A DNA stretch of 64,000 nucleotides from Puffinus mauretanicus (GCA_023333565.1 JAJKFH010001559.1:1-64000), one strand, 5' to 3'; numbered from the stretch's first letter, positions 25,481-37,639 are shown. Made by a program: numbers and translations. Notes: generated by a model from the letters alone, not told the origin.

Positions 25481-27254
25481 AAAATACTTTACATGGAAGT
25501 TCCTCTCATTTGAAACTGGAAGACATTAAAAAAGCATAAGAGTAAATAAATTACAAAAGGGACACTTAAAACTTGGAACTGTCTTGAAACCTTCTCGATG
25601 TCTGACACCTTCCATAGACAAACATATAAGTTTCCACTGATGAGAGAAAGGAGGAAGAGGACACTACCTTCACTATATGCCTAAGGCAGAGGAGATAAAA
25701 ATGGAAGCCCAGGTCCAAGCTGGTAAAAGAAGATGCCCAAATCAGTCCCAGACTACTGCTTGTAGAGGTTCATTCCTGTTGGTATTTATGGGCTGGCTGG
25801 GTAAATTCTAGTACTAATATGCGCATAAGAAATAACACTAGTCTATAATAGTCTATAGTGTGTTTTTTTTTACTTCCCTCTCTTTTCTCCTATTTAAAAA
25901 TATTTTGCCATTGAAAACTGTATTATGAAGTTTATATGAGCAATATATTCCAAGAGAAACATAAGAAAATGGGGAGAGAAACAGTTCAATTTCTTATTCA
26001 ACTTACCATGCAAATATTCACATAATTCCCATCTTTTCAGAAATTCATCTTCTTACTTGATTTTTAAGTAATGGAGACCTGCTATGTAATAGAAGCAGTT
26101 CTAATTTTATGCTCTGATTATTGAGACATGACATGATTAATCTATTTCTAAGGAGATTCCTAACCTTGACCTTCTATTTGATATCTTCTTTGGTCACTTA
26201 TTTTCAACCTCGTCTTCTGCCAGATTTGTATATTGGCTTTTGTATATCATTGAAGGAAATCTATAGTACTTCTGTTTTGGTAAGAGTAATTTCTAACTTT
26301 TATAACATGTACCATTGTCTCTTAGGTTGATGTAAATCAGGAATAATAAGTCCATTGTATCTTTGACATTGTTTTCCTGGAGAGAGCCAAAGGATAAAAA
26401 ATAAAGGAGCTTTTTGGAAACTTTTTGTTAAATTTTATTCCAAAATGGCTGGATGTATCTGGCCAGAAAGAATTAATTCTAAGAAGCATTTACAATGGTC
26501 TCTTAGTCAGATAATCTTTTATCTTAAGTCTTGTCATGTGATTGCTGTTATGAGAATAAGAAAAATGAGCATATTTTTCTTTTTTAAAAAATTATTTTCA
26601 CTTATTTAAAGGATCCAATAACATTTGTTCAGAAATTAATCTGCTTTTGTATTGTAGCATTTGCTGATTTCTAACATTTGTCTTCAGCTAAGACCAAAAG
26701 AGGCAAATATTTATTATATTATAGAGGACTGGATGCATGAACATACTTTGGCCTGATCAAGGCAATGAGTACAAAGAAAGTACAAGGAAAGGTACCTGCT
26801 GTCTTGATTCTGCCAGAGCAACTCTTATAAAGTCTTTGCACAAACTGAAACTCTGCTGAGAAACAGGGAATCCAGAAAGGGTACTCCAGAAAGAAGTACC
26901 TACTTTCTCTGACATGACTAGCATCTAGGTTATTTTACTTCCACTGAAATTGAATCAGTTAATTTGAAATACTGCAAGAATTCAATGATACAGCACTTCT
27001 CCACATTTGAGGAATAAATTTATCTTGTGTAACTTTTAGACATATTGAAAAAGATTTTAAAATGTTTCCATGAGTTATCAGCTACTACGAATGATCAAAA
27101 AGGAAATTTCAAAATATACTCTAGGCAAATTAAAAGTATTAAGAAACAAAGAATTTTGCAAGACTTTAGGGCAATCAAATTCCCATTTTTAAAAGGGGGA
27201 ACTAAAAGAATCATTGATGTTTAATACTTAAAAACTCCTGTGGAATTTTTGTGG
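25481..27254. other. AT-rich stretch, nothing recognised
   Basis: There is no gene, RNA or repeat family that I can support. It ends at the target-site duplication of the first solo LTR. Confidence 0.6.
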
Positions 27255-27259
27255 ACTTC

Positions 27260-27847
27260 TGTGCTAGTTTTGGCTAGGATAGAGTTAATTTTCTCCATAG
27301 TAGCTAGTATGGGGCTATGTTTTGGATTTGTGCTGGAAACAGTGTTGATAACACAGGGATGTTTTCGTTACTGCTGAGCAGTGCTTACACAGAGTCAAGG
27401 CCTTTTCTGCTTCTCACCCCACCCCACCAGTGAGTAGACTGGGGGTGCACAAGAAGTTGGGATGGGACACAGCTGGGACAGCTGACCCCAACTGACCAAA
27501 GGGATATTCAACATGATATGATGTCATGCTCAGCATATAAAGCTGGGGGAAGAAGGAAGCGGAGGGATGTTCGGAGTGATGGCGTTTGTTTTCCAAAGTA
27601 ACCGTCAGGTGTAATGGAGCCCTGCTTTCCTGGAGATGGCTGAACACCTGCCTGCCGATGGGAAGTAGTGAATGAATTCCTTGGTTTGCTTTGTTTGTGC
27701 GCGTGGTTTTTGCTTTCCCTATTAAACTGTCTTCAACTCAACCCATGAGTTTTCTCACTCTTCTGATTATCTCCCCCATCCCACCAGAGGGGGAGGGCGA
27801 GTGAGCAGCTGTGTGGCACTTAGTTGCTGGCTGGGCTTAAACCCTAA
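27260..27847 (+). mobile_element. Solo LTR of an avian endogenous retrovirus (family A, copy 1)
   Basis: The 588-base LTR begins TGTGCTAGTTTTGGCTAGG, and its 3' end (TTAAACCCTAA) is a mutated form of the family's TAAACCACAACA. The 5-bp sequence ACTTC flanks both sides (27255-27259 and 27848-27852), which is the target-site duplication. Five bases is typical of ERVL-like elements. Promoter marks in plus orientation are a CRE-like TGATGTCA (27519-27526) and TATAAA (27536-27541). A variant poly-A signal ATTAAA lies at 27721-27726. No internal retroviral genes are attached, so it is a product of LTR-LTR recombination. It matches the copies at 32473 and 60083. Confidence 0.9.
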
Positions 27848-28039
27848 ACTTCTCATGACTGAGAAATACTTTGGTGTTTCAAGAAAAGGCTCACAGACAT
27901 TTCTGAAATGGTGAGCTACTTCTAACACAAAAATGCTTGAAAATGAGCACTTTTCAATGCTTTTATAGTTTATCATAAAGGTGACTTAGAGAGCTAATCA
28001 TCAGATTTGAAACATCTAGAGCCCCTGGAGCTCCAAGTT

Positions 28040-29260
28040 TAAATTTTAGAGAAGAACTACTTTGAGGAACACCAGAAATTTCCTGGAACGCTTGTGCTGA
28101 GCCACACCCAGAGAACAGTGGGATGATTAAAGTCCCCATGAGAGTTTGGGTCTGCAATTATGAAGCTCCCTCCAGCATCTGAAAAAGCTTTATCTACATC
28201 CCTTTCTTGATCAGAAACTCATAAAAAATTATGTTTACCATAATTTCACCTTCAGTCTGCCTTCTGATCTTTTAAGCTCTTGAGATGTGTATACTCAAGT
28301 TGATTCCTTGTGCACCTCCTTATCACTCTACCCTATCATATCTCCCCTGTCTTCTCTGAAGTCCTTTGCAGCACTCCTGTCACATGAGTGATCCCACCAC
28401 ATCTCTGCATTTCCAACAACATTGCTCTGCACGTAGGCTTTCATTTCTTCCAATTCTTGTCCTAAGTTACGTGTTAATGTATTGACCTCTGAGATGGGTT
28501 TTCCCACTCTCTTGTCTCTCTCCTCAGGGGAGATTTAAAACCACTCATGACAGTGTCCCATGCACACTACTCCCCTTTCTTTGTTTTCCCAATTACCTGC
28601 AGGTTTTCATCTCTGTGCACTTATGAACCAGTTATAAGCCTTCATCATCAGGTTAACAAGCCCTTTGGCAAAGATGCTCCTGCCTTACTTTGTCAGGTGG
28701 ACTAATACTGTCCCCAGCAATCCTGTATTTCGAAGAGGAGTATACAAACCAATGCCTTGCCAGCAACACCAGCAATGCAGCCAGGTGTTGATCCATTGGA
28801 AGCACCTACACAGGCCCAAGCCCTTCTCTTTTACTGTTGGGATCAAGGAAAACACCACCTGGCCCCTGTCCCCTCCACTGCAGCTCCAGCAAGCTGGGCC
28901 CTGAGCCTGTACCAACTCCCTCAGTAAATCTTCCAGTCTGTCAATGGATGCCTCTGTCCCCCTGCCAGGAGAGAGTTTCTAACTACCCCTGGTTTCTTCT
29001 TTGTGGAGTTGGTTTGGATCCATCAGTCAGGTGCAGCAAAACTAGATGCTTCCCATGCCAAAGCTTGCTCTTTCTCTCCTATTTCCAAGGCCCTACTTTT
29101 GTTGTCCAAATGAACATCTGCAGGTAGAAAAAGAGCTTTCTTGATTCTAGCCATCAGATGCATCCAGCCTTCTATGTAACACCTTGTCCTCCATGGTCCC
29201 CCCATCAAACGAAACCTCTGATCATCCCTTCTCTGCAATTCTGGACAAGAATCCTTTGCC
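28040..29260 (-). mobile_element. Old, divergent CR1 5' half (endonuclease and ORF1), minus strand
   Basis: Read on the minus strand, the low-coordinate part resembles the CR1 endonuclease around the GDFN block: the plus-strand words GATTAAAGTCCCCATGAGAG and TCTTGATCAG match the usual reverse-complement CR1 sequence. The word ATCCCACCACATCTCTG at about 28390 marks the ORF2 N-terminus. The 28640-28900 part resembles the end of the ORF1 esterase. All frames are broken by many stops. RT and 3' end are missing, and the left part is only about 190 bases from a solo LTR. Boundaries are approximate because of age. Confidence 0.65.
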
Positions 29261-30234
29261 CAGCAAAAAACACAGGCAAGTGACTCTCTATATGTGCTAG
29301 TGCTTTTGTTTTTCAGTTACTTTAGGATTTTTATTTCTCATTTTCAGTGTGCCAATACTCATACTAAGCTCACTGAAAAAATTTGTCTTTCAGGGGTAGA
29401 GATATCTGACTGGTAAATAATTCAGAACTGAAAATGCAAAGTCACTAAAGCAATCAGGCATTTTAAAAATTAAATCCAGTTTAATGCAGTGCAATGAAAA
29501 AAGCATTCTAAGTCTGCTTTTGACTTCAGCAGTAGAGTCAGGGTGGAGGTTATATGTGAAATCCTGAGAAGAAATAAAATTTAAGCTATATCCTTTCATT
29601 CCTTTTTGTCTTTACACATCAGATATGGTCTATGCTCAATCCTAATTCATCCTAAGTACCTAACTCATCAGTTGGAGAGTTCAAGACCAAACTAGTATAA
29701 TTCAAAATGTTCAGTGCTTAATTTCCACCCTGAAGTAGAGACTCAATCTGTAGTGTAATGCTTAAAACCCTTTGTCAACCAAAATCCGAGTCAATGTGAC
29801 ATGGAGAGTCATCAGTTAAAAATCCGAGTATCATGGTCAACTACAAACATAGTAGGCAGTCAATTAATAAGCCTTTTTGAACATTTTCTATACCTTTGTG
29901 AAGAGCAACTGAGTAGGTACCCCAGTGTAGCAGATGCCTACAGCTTACATACGGAAATTATCTTTCCCAGACTTCTAGGAGAGATCAAAGTTTTAGAGAT
30001 TAATCTCTCTTGAGGGCATTGAGGATTTCTTGGTCTCAGAATTTCTAAGAAATATAAAAAATGCTCAGTATTATGTACAACTCTGGTTCAGAAACATTGC
30101 AGCCAAAGCAGAGACCCATGACACCTATAAATTATAAATGTCTTAATCAGCATATAATTAATATTACTTTGCCTTGAAAATGAATACAAGCCTATTAAGA
30201 TTGTGCAGCTAACAACAGTAAGTAAGTATTTTGT
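29261..30234. other. AT-rich stretch, nothing recognised
   Basis: No gene or repeat could be supported. A 70-codon open frame at 29801-30013 (plus) has no recognisable content. Confidence 0.6.
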
Positions 30235-30239
30235 AACAC

Positions 30240-30845
30240 TGTGATGGTGTAGTCAAACACCATGTATAAGCATTTCACATAAGCTTGTGAGCAATGTGAT
30301 CACCAAAAGGGCAAATGAAGATTGGTGTACTTGTGCTTGAAAGGCAACCAACTAAAAAAGTTGCCAGGCAGGGGTTGAGATAAGCAGAGGGGACTGCAAA
30401 TATATGGGACATCCTGCTGAATGAAAGTGTGACTAGCAAGACCAAAGAAAACAAGATAAGCAGCAGTGAGAGCAAAGGACACCCTCTTTCTGGGAGGGAA
30501 AATGGCATAAACCCATCAGATCTCAGTGAAAAAAACTAGAGAAGAGACAGGACAAACTTGCTCTGGCTCTGACTTCTCCTATCCAACAGCTCTCAGGCCT
30601 GATCACCACAACCTTCATGACCAAACACTACCAAGGACCCCAGCTATCAGCCCTAACTCTACAGCGTTGGACTCTTGCATCCTCATAGCTCGTCTAGGAC
30701 ATAAGTGTCAAAGGCTAACAGATTTGTATATGTATTGATGGTGATTAATACTGTGTAAGATTTAGCACAAACTGTTTTGTTAGTGAATCAATTTTAAAGT
30801 TTAAAACTGGACAGATTTGTAAGTCTCCTAAACACTCCCATCACA
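30240..30845. mobile_element. Candidate solo LTR with 8-bp terminal inverted repeats, family unknown
   Basis: The segment starts TGTGATGG (30240-30247) and ends CCATCACA (30838-30845), a perfect 8-bp inverted repeat with TG...CA ends as in retroviral LTRs. The length of 606 bases fits an LTR. Target duplication is not convincing (ACAC before, ACAA after). It is unrelated in sequence to the three other LTRs, and I see no clear TATA box or poly-A signal to fix its orientation. A chance inverted repeat is possible. Confidence 0.35.
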
Positions 30846-30909
30846 ACAAGCTCTGATCCTCTGATATATTATGAACAAACATATCAGTATTCATATATAT
30901 CTGTATAGG

Positions 30910-30970
30910 AATAAATGTGTAACTATATATGTGTAAATATATACACATAAAACATATTTACACATTTATT
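30910..30970. repeat. Nested inverted repeat, cruciform-prone
   Basis: AATAAATGTGTAA (30910-30922) is perfectly complementary to TTACACATTTATT (30958-30970). Inside it, TATGTGTA (30928-30935) pairs with TACACATA (30942-30949). Together they would form a two-part AT-rich hairpin of 61 bases. Confidence 0.85.
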
Positions 30971-32217
30971 CAGTTGCAACATTAGCACAAACAATGATGA
31001 TTATTTCAGTTCTTTCTATGAGTGATTCGTATACTTCATGTATTGAATTCCTTGTTGATATACTGTTAGTCCTTATAACACAGAGCTAAAATAAATGTCT
31101 TGAGCAGCATAATTATTTTAAATTGTAGATATAATTTATTAAACATACCCATAATTTCCTTCTAAAAATTAAAAAATGAAATGTTATGACAGCTGTCAGT
31201 CTCAAGAGTGTCAAAACATTAGACTATCAACCTTAAAAATAGCTTCAAATACATAATAGTGCAATTTCTCAAGTATTTCACAAGAGAATGAAAGTCAATT
31301 TTCTATTATAGCTTGTTACCCAAGATCCAATTATACAAAAAGGTATTTATAATAGCCCATAGAAGGCAAAATCTGACTATTTTGAAATGAGATAATGTTT
31401 TCATCAGCTTGTACAGCTCTTTCTCCTAGTCAAAAAAGATGTAGAACCAAAAGACAATATGTCTAGTGGAAGATAATAAACTAATTGTTTTCTGGGAAAG
31501 ATAAATAATAATTTACTATCGAAGGGTTTAATGGGAAACAGGTTAGAGAAAACTTAAACCTTAAGAAATAATTCATACTTTCAAGAGAAAAAAAAAAGTT
31601 AAGTGTCATAGAATGTTAATTATTTCTTTTCATTTCAAGTAACGTATGTATTAGACTATGAACATTAAAAAGTAGTGGAAAGATTGGTTTTTTCGCTTTC
31701 CTTCCCCTTCACATTTTGACTTCCTCCAGTTTTAATAGCAAATACTGTTTTTTTCATTACTTTTTGCCATATGGTAAGAAAATTAAAGTGTTTAAATGTA
31801 GTCATACAGAGGAAATGCTATTATTAAAAGCATCTTTAAACTAGAAGACAAAACTGTACCAAGAACCAATGCCAGAAGTTTTAGATTCAGCTGAATTGAT
31901 TAAAAATAAGGCAGTACTTTTAGTATTGAGAATGACTAACCATTGAGACAAACCACCAAACCACCGTGGGCTTTTGCATTATAGAACTCTTCAAATCAAA
32001 TTCATTTCTGCACAAGAGTCAGTTGAAAAATATCCATATACAACTGTATGCGAGTTGTCTGGATGATCAGACTGTATGATCTGATGCGACAGGTGATCCT
32101 ACACTTTAGGACACTTGAGAGACTTGATGGCCATGCAGGTTTGGGGCATTATTTCCTGAACAGGAGAGGGGCTGTGGATAGCTTTGTTTTTACAAGGCTG
32201 TTGTGTTCTTTCTACAG
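30971..32217. other. AT-rich stretch, GC-richer after about 32040
   Basis: Nothing is recognised up to 32040. From there composition rises toward the candidate exon, and an 85-codon frame at 32048-32305 overlaps it in another frame. The last bases, TTGTGTTCTTTCTACAG (to 32217), form a good polypyrimidine tract and splice acceptor. Confidence 0.5.
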
Positions 32218-32472
32218 TGTGATGTTTCGTTGTTATCAGCTGATGTCAAGAGGCAACAGTTTGGCTCTACCAGCCATCTCCAATTCAGTGAAGCGACCAA
32301 CATAAGACACACAGTGAGACTTCAGGTCAGGAACCTCTCTCTGCTTGCTGGAGCTTGGCCAGAGCATTTTCCCCTGGAAATCACTTCTTACAAGGAAAGC
32401 ATCCCAATAGAGCAGTGTGCTTCCCGGGGCTGTACAGGCTCCCTCACAGTTTATTTGAGACCTGTGAGAAAG

Positions 32473-32817
32473 TGTCCTGGTTTTGGCTGGGATAAAGCTA
32501 AATTCCTTCCTAGTGCTGTGTTTTGGATTTAGTATGAGAAGAATGTTGATAACACAGTGATGTTTTCAGTTGGTGCTAAGTGCGTTGTCAAGGACAGCTT
32601 CCATGCTCTACCAAACACAGAGGCTGGGAGGAGGGAGCATAGCTGGGACAACTGGCCCAGCTGGCCACATGTCCATACCATGTGACATCATGGTCAGTAT
32701 ATGAATGGTAGGTGATCCAGGAAATAGCAATCACTACTTGGTTATCGGTCAGTGCAGGTGGTGAGCAATTGCATTGTGCATCACTCATTTTGTATATTCT
32801 ATCATATATCTTCTATT

Positions 32818-32890
<73 letters not shown>

Positions 32891-33052
32891 CCCGTTCCCC
32901 CCCTTTTTGTGTTATGTTAAATTGTCTTTATCTCAACCCACGAGTTTTTCTCACTCTTACCCTTCCAATTCTCTCCCTGTCCCACTGCAGGAGCAGGGAA
33001 GTGAGCAAGCAGCTGCGTGGTATTTGGCTGCCTGCCAGGTTAAACCACGACA
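32473..33052 (+). mobile_element. Solo LTR of the same avian ERV family (family A, copy 2)
   Basis: The 580-base LTR begins TGTCCTGGTTTTGGCTGGG and ends TAAACCACGACA. It is flanked by GAAAG on both sides (32468-32472, 33053-33057), a 5-bp target-site duplication. The CRE-like TGACATCA (32683-32690) is kept, but the TATA region and the ATTAAA signal are altered. The middle part, relative to copies 1 and 3, diverges and holds an expanded GTT/ATT microsatellite. It belongs to a related subfamily rather than being a close copy. The insertion lies inside an open reading frame (see 32218-33351). Confidence 0.9.
32821..32889. repeat. Compound microsatellite (GTT)11(ATT)12
   Basis: There are eleven GTT units (32821-32853) followed without interruption by twelve ATT units (32854-32889), inside the solo LTR. 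Its purity makes length polymorphism likely. Confidence 0.95.
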
Positions 33053-33373
33053 GAAAGGCATGTTGTCCCAGGAGCCAGGTTTATCTGCAGGTCACAGGAA
33101 GAACTTGCCGCTCTGAAATATCACTGGCTATCAGCAGTCTGCTCAGCAGAGAGCATGAAACCTGGGAAATCTCCTTACATTGCAGATCTCTGGAAGAGAT
33201 GCCTTGCCAGCACTTCCTCAAATGTCCAGGTAGACAGGACCCTTGGAAAATTCCTTTTGAGCTTTATTCAGATATGAGCTGGTCAGATAATGGAACTTTT
33301 CCTGTTACAGATGAATCCGATATTTTTGTTTTCTTTCTCCTAAATATTTAAATCTTTTGTTTCTCCTAACAAC

Positions 33374-33398
33374 AAAAAAAAAAAAAAAAAAAAAAAAA
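33374..33398. repeat. Poly-A run of 25
   Basis: This is an uninterrupted run of 25 A. It might be the tail of a retroposed sequence, but no body of a retropseudogene is recognisable upstream. Confidence 0.95.
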
Positions 33399-33408
33399 TT
33401 TTCAACAG

Positions 33409-33554
33409 AAGAGTTTCCAGACAACTTGCATCTTACTTGCTACCCTGAAGTACCTGACTATTCTGAGGAAGAGCACACTGGAAAAAAATCTGGGGTCATA
33501 TATAACCACAGAATGGTTGATATTCTGCCTCCTGTTGCTCAGGAAAAGAAGTAG
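33409..33554 (+). pseudogene. Possible small downstream exon, unidentified
   Basis: After TTTTCAACAG (AG at 33407-33408) a 48-codon frame reads EEFPDNLHLTCYPEVPDYSEE and on to a stop at 33552-33554. The acidic, Pro- and Tyr-containing composition looks more protein-like than most AT-rich frames. If the candidate exon at 32218 uses the donor at 33229, this could be the next exon after a 179-base intron. The A25 run just before the acceptor, and the short length, make this weak. Confidence 0.15.
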
Positions 33555-36500
33555 TTTAGGTGAAGGATAAGCCTAATTTTCATTTTAGCCTTAGGAAAAA
33601 AAAAAATGCAGCAATGGGTGGAATTATCTGAAAGCTTTTTTTTTTTTTTCCTAGTTAGCCATTTAAGCACTGAATGTTGCCTGCAAACTACCTGTGAAAG
33701 TAGAACAGGATTGCAATTATGACTTCTTACAGCAGGTATTTGTAAGCAGAAATTTCATAGATTAGGGTGCACTGTGACATCCATCTCTGTTTCAGTGCTT
33801 AAGGTTATAAAAGGGTAATATTATGTTATGGCACATTTTGGGTACTGCAAGAACTCAGATTGTTTTATTCAGAACACACAAATGGAGTAAGGTTTTGATT
33901 TTGCTTGCAAACTTATGTTTTCCACTTCCTGATTTTTAAGTTCCTAGCCAAGTGACATAAATATATTTGTGATATCATTATTTTGATTAAATAAATTAAT
34001 ACCTAAATAGTCATTGTCAGATAGGAAATTAAAATTAAAGTAGTAATAGGAACATAAAGTTTCCTCTTTTAATGTTTAATAAAAAAATAATTACTCTTGT
34101 AGAAGTAAGAATAGGCTTGCAAATTCAGACAATATTTCATGAAACGGTGTGTGAATTATTTTATAGACACACTAAATATAAACTCTCTCCCCCCAGCAAA
34201 AAATCCCTAAACCAATAAACACCACTGGAGATACATAAAAATGAAGTTCTGAGAGAGAACTTGGCTTCAAGATAGTCTTTATGATGTTATCATTTTCCAT
34301 TTTAACGCTGATGTTGATACAGATTTTTAAGAGTTGCAAATACCTATGTGGCTGTACCATGTGAAAAATGAGCTGTCACATGGAGAGAGACAGAGCCCAG
34401 AATAATTTAAGATTTGCTGAACTAGAGTTTAACTTAATATTTAAAATATTTCCACATGACCTCTCTATGACCTTATTGTAAACATAAAAGAAATTTGCAA
34501 ACATTCTGATGTTTTGATTAGTTGATTTACTTATTTCCAGATTAAACTAAACACTTAGTTTAATCCCTGTCTATTTTAACCATCTTAAAACTGGTTATGA
34601 AAGGAGGAGTATAAATGAAAATTACCAGTAAGGCAGTACAGAGCAGAAAATTGTTAGCATACTTAACAGACTTAGCAGTAAGAATACTAGTGTATAATAT
34701 TAATCAATGCATCAGAGGAAAAACAATAAAAATAGCCTAGGAAAAGATCTTATAAATCAGAAAAAGGGAGAAAAAATGTATGCTCTTAAAACCATTTTTG
34801 AAAATAAGTAGTATCTCTCCTTCCATAATAATGACTCTGCTTTTTGCACTTGGAGTGAAAAGCATGTTGATAATTTCTGAGAATCGCATTAAATCAAGAA
34901 AGGGAAAGATTTTAGGTTTGATTTTATTTCCTGGAACTCCATGCTGCCATATTGATGGGAGTACTGTTGATGTCATATTAAAGTAACTATTATGAAACAT
35001 CCAATTAAAACCAATAAAAATATATCAACTCCCCACTTTTTTTAATGTATATTTTATATTTTGCAGGTCTTTTGCAAGCTATGCATATTCCTTTTTTTCT
35101 GAAGAAAAATTGACAAAATCTCTTCTGCCAAAATCCTAACAACTTTTTTAAAAGCCATATTCTATTATCATTTTTTGCTTTCAACAAAACACAACAAACT
35201 GAAACTTTTTATCAGAATCTAGGCTTTGCACTGAAAAAGATTCAGTTTCTGATTTTAATACAAAACTGTAAGACTTGATTGAATACAACAGCTTTCTGCC
35301 AACTTTACAGTTTGACAAAGGGTTATTGTTTCTGCTATTAACTTTTCAGTGGAAACATCTCAGCAGTTCCCTGATGCAACTTTACACCGAAGCTTCCTTG
35401 ATCATCAGGACTGTAATAGTGAACATTGGAATAATACTGACATGAAGATTGATGCTGTCATTTTCCAACCTGAAAGTTTGAAATTATAAACTCCAATCAG
35501 CATACGAGAAATCATCCAATTCTGTTATTTGTCTAATTTTAGGAACCTGCACTTAAAAATGCTAGCCAGAATGCAAACATTTTCCCACTGATGTGCTTAT
35601 CTTTTCATATCATAACATTCTGAAGTAAAAAAAAAAAAAAAAAAAAAAGCCAAGAGTAACAATTAAAAAAAAAGAAAGTGCTTTACAAACTCCAGGCTGT
35701 AGGTAGCGACTTCTTATACTGAGAGACTATTCTTATTTGTCTGTTGAGAGATAGTTTACAATTTCTCAGCTAGAACTGTGGTGAAGCATGTGTGCTGCAA
35801 ATGTGGCAATGTTACTATCCATCCTCATAATATCTTCTAAGAGAAGGCACTCTGGATTTGCCACATAACCATGAAGTCTGACTGTTTGACCACATTTAAG
35901 TATTATAACAGCTCTACTAGAAATGGATCCCTTGTTATAACAGTATCAGGGTGTTAATGCAAACTGTAACAGAACTGTATAAACAGCTATGATGTTAATA
36001 ACATGGGGGGCAATCTGTTTATGCTTTCCGCTGTACCTACACAGACTGCTCAGCAAGAGCAAAAATTGCTCTGGCAACGATTTATGGCATTGTAACAGCC
36101 CAGCTTGACTTTCAGAGTACAGGGAGGGGAGAATGTGGGATCAGAGCACACACATGCACAGGACAGGAGCAGGATGTTTCTTAGGATGAGCACTGTGATA
36201 GAGCATTTGTCAGCTGGGAAAAGGAAGGCACCTTTTACCTCATATAAAAGAGAGAAGTGAAGAGAAGGGCCAAACAACCCTCCTAACGCTATACCCAAAT
36301 GACACTTTCCAGTTTTCAGGACTTATTCCTTACATCAGACTGACGATGTAGCATCACACTCTTCATGACTGCAAAAATTTAATATCGAAGCAAGGGCACA
36401 GATCCTGCTGGTTCGGCAGAGTTTTGTGATGATGTATGGAGGAAGAAAGCAGTCTTGCGAGCTTCTATTACTGAATGCCCACAGACATTGCAGTTTTAGA

Positions 36501-36928
36501 GGCCTCAGAAGGAAAACCAAATAGCTATTGCTAACTTCCTTTACATTTCTGGGATTTCTTTGTTGCTGTGATTTTAGTAAGCCAATGTGACTGTAGCTCT
36601 GAGGACAGCTAGATTGTTAACTGAGCCTATACAGTAGAAACATTTATATTAAAAAATCAAACAAGACAGAAACAAGCAAACAAAATAATTCTTTGTGTAC
36701 TCTTAACATATCTTCTTAGGGTGAAGTGTTGGTTCATTTTTCTAAAGTAGAATTTAGCCATTTTTGTTCAAGGGATTTGTCACTTGGACATAATAATATA
36801 GTACTATTATTAATCAAAGCATAACATAAAATCTGCGTAGTTTGCAGCTGTGCATCTTGAAATACGGCTATCCTTCAGTAATTTTTGTGGGAATTGTTCA
36901 ACTTGTTAACTGGTCTTTTGAACAATGT
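33555..36928. other. AT-rich stretch, nothing recognised
   Basis: No gene or family was identified. It includes a poly-A run of 22 at 35627-35648. Short open frames on both strands have no recognisable content. Confidence 0.6.
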
Positions 36929-37420
36929 CATCAGAGAATCACAGCATGGTTGAATAATTTGGTGTGGAAGGGACCTCCAGACATTTTCTCTGCTCAAAGC
37001 AACTCTAATTAGACCAGGTTGCTCAGTGCTGTGTCCATTTGAGTCTTGGACACCTCCAACCATGGACAGCCTCTCTAGCAATCCACTCCAGTATTTGGCC
37101 ACCCTTGTGCTAAAAAAAAAAGAATTAAAAAAAAAAAAAAACTAATCAGAATTTCTTATATTCCAACTTATGAACATTGACTTTTGTCCTACTGCTGTAT
37201 ATCACCAAGAAGCGTTTGGTTTCCTTTTCTCTGTACCCTACCTCTGTACCCACTGCAGAGAGCAGTGAGGTCTCCCCTTTCCCTCATCTTCCCCAGGCTG
37301 AACCAGCCCAGTGCCTTTTGCCTTTCCCTGTATGTCCTGTGTTCCAGCCCCAACCATCATGGGAACCCTCCACTGGACTCACTCTTGTACGTCAGGGCCT
37401 GTCCTGTGCCCCTGGACTAT
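36929..37420 (-). mobile_element. Old CR1 3' end, minus strand
   Basis: Plus-strand words such as GTGTGGAAGGGACCTCCAGAC, AGACCAGGTTGCTCAG and CCCAGGCTGAACCAGCCCAG are the reverse complement of the CR1 3' UTR and ORF2 C-terminus. The octamer tail survives only as degenerate CAGAGAATCACAG at 36932-36944. A-rich insertions occur at about 37110-37141. It is followed, after a gap, by the endonuclease part of a CR1 in the same orientation. Confidence 0.75.
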
Positions 37421-37639
37421 CAGGGCAATCTTACTGGTGCGAAGCAATGGGTCAGGATCCCTTCCCCTTGGTGGTGCAGCCCTAGGTTTTGCTACCTGGG
37501 CACACTGTTGCATCCTGGCAATTTGCTGGCCCCAGGTCCCCCGGGACATTTCTGCAGAGCTACACTTGAATCAACAGCCCCAGCTTGTCCTGTTCAACAG
37601 GTGAGTTCAGCCCTCTTCAGTACCTTTGCCTCTACTGGG

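Larger units (their letters stand above)
32218..33351 (+). pseudogene. Candidate coding exon interrupted by a solo LTR, unidentified
   Basis: After the splice-acceptor-like sequence ending at 32217, a frame runs open for 85 codons to 32472, where the LTR begins. If the LTR (32473-33052) and one GAAAG duplication (33053-33057) are left out, the same frame continues from 33058 for 97 codons to a stop at 33349-33351. That is 182 codons without a stop in DNA where one is expected about every 18. The predicted product is rich in cysteine (CASRGCTGSL before the site, RKACCPRSQVYL across it, HCRSLEEMPC later). A possible donor CAG/GTAGAC lies at 33229/33230. I do not recognise the protein. It may be a lost gene, a fossil of another mobile element, or chance. 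Confidence 0.35.

Noticed and set aside
25179..25529. 116-codon frame rich in Phe, Leu and Ser
   Set aside because: It is translated from the pyrimidine tract and has no coding meaning.
32752..33116. Frames with poly-Val, poly-Cys, poly-Ile or poly-Tyr
   Set aside because: They are artefacts of the GTT/ATT microsatellite within the LTR.
33374..33398. A25 run as the tail of a processed pseudogene
   Set aside because: No retroposed gene body or target duplication could be recognised around it.
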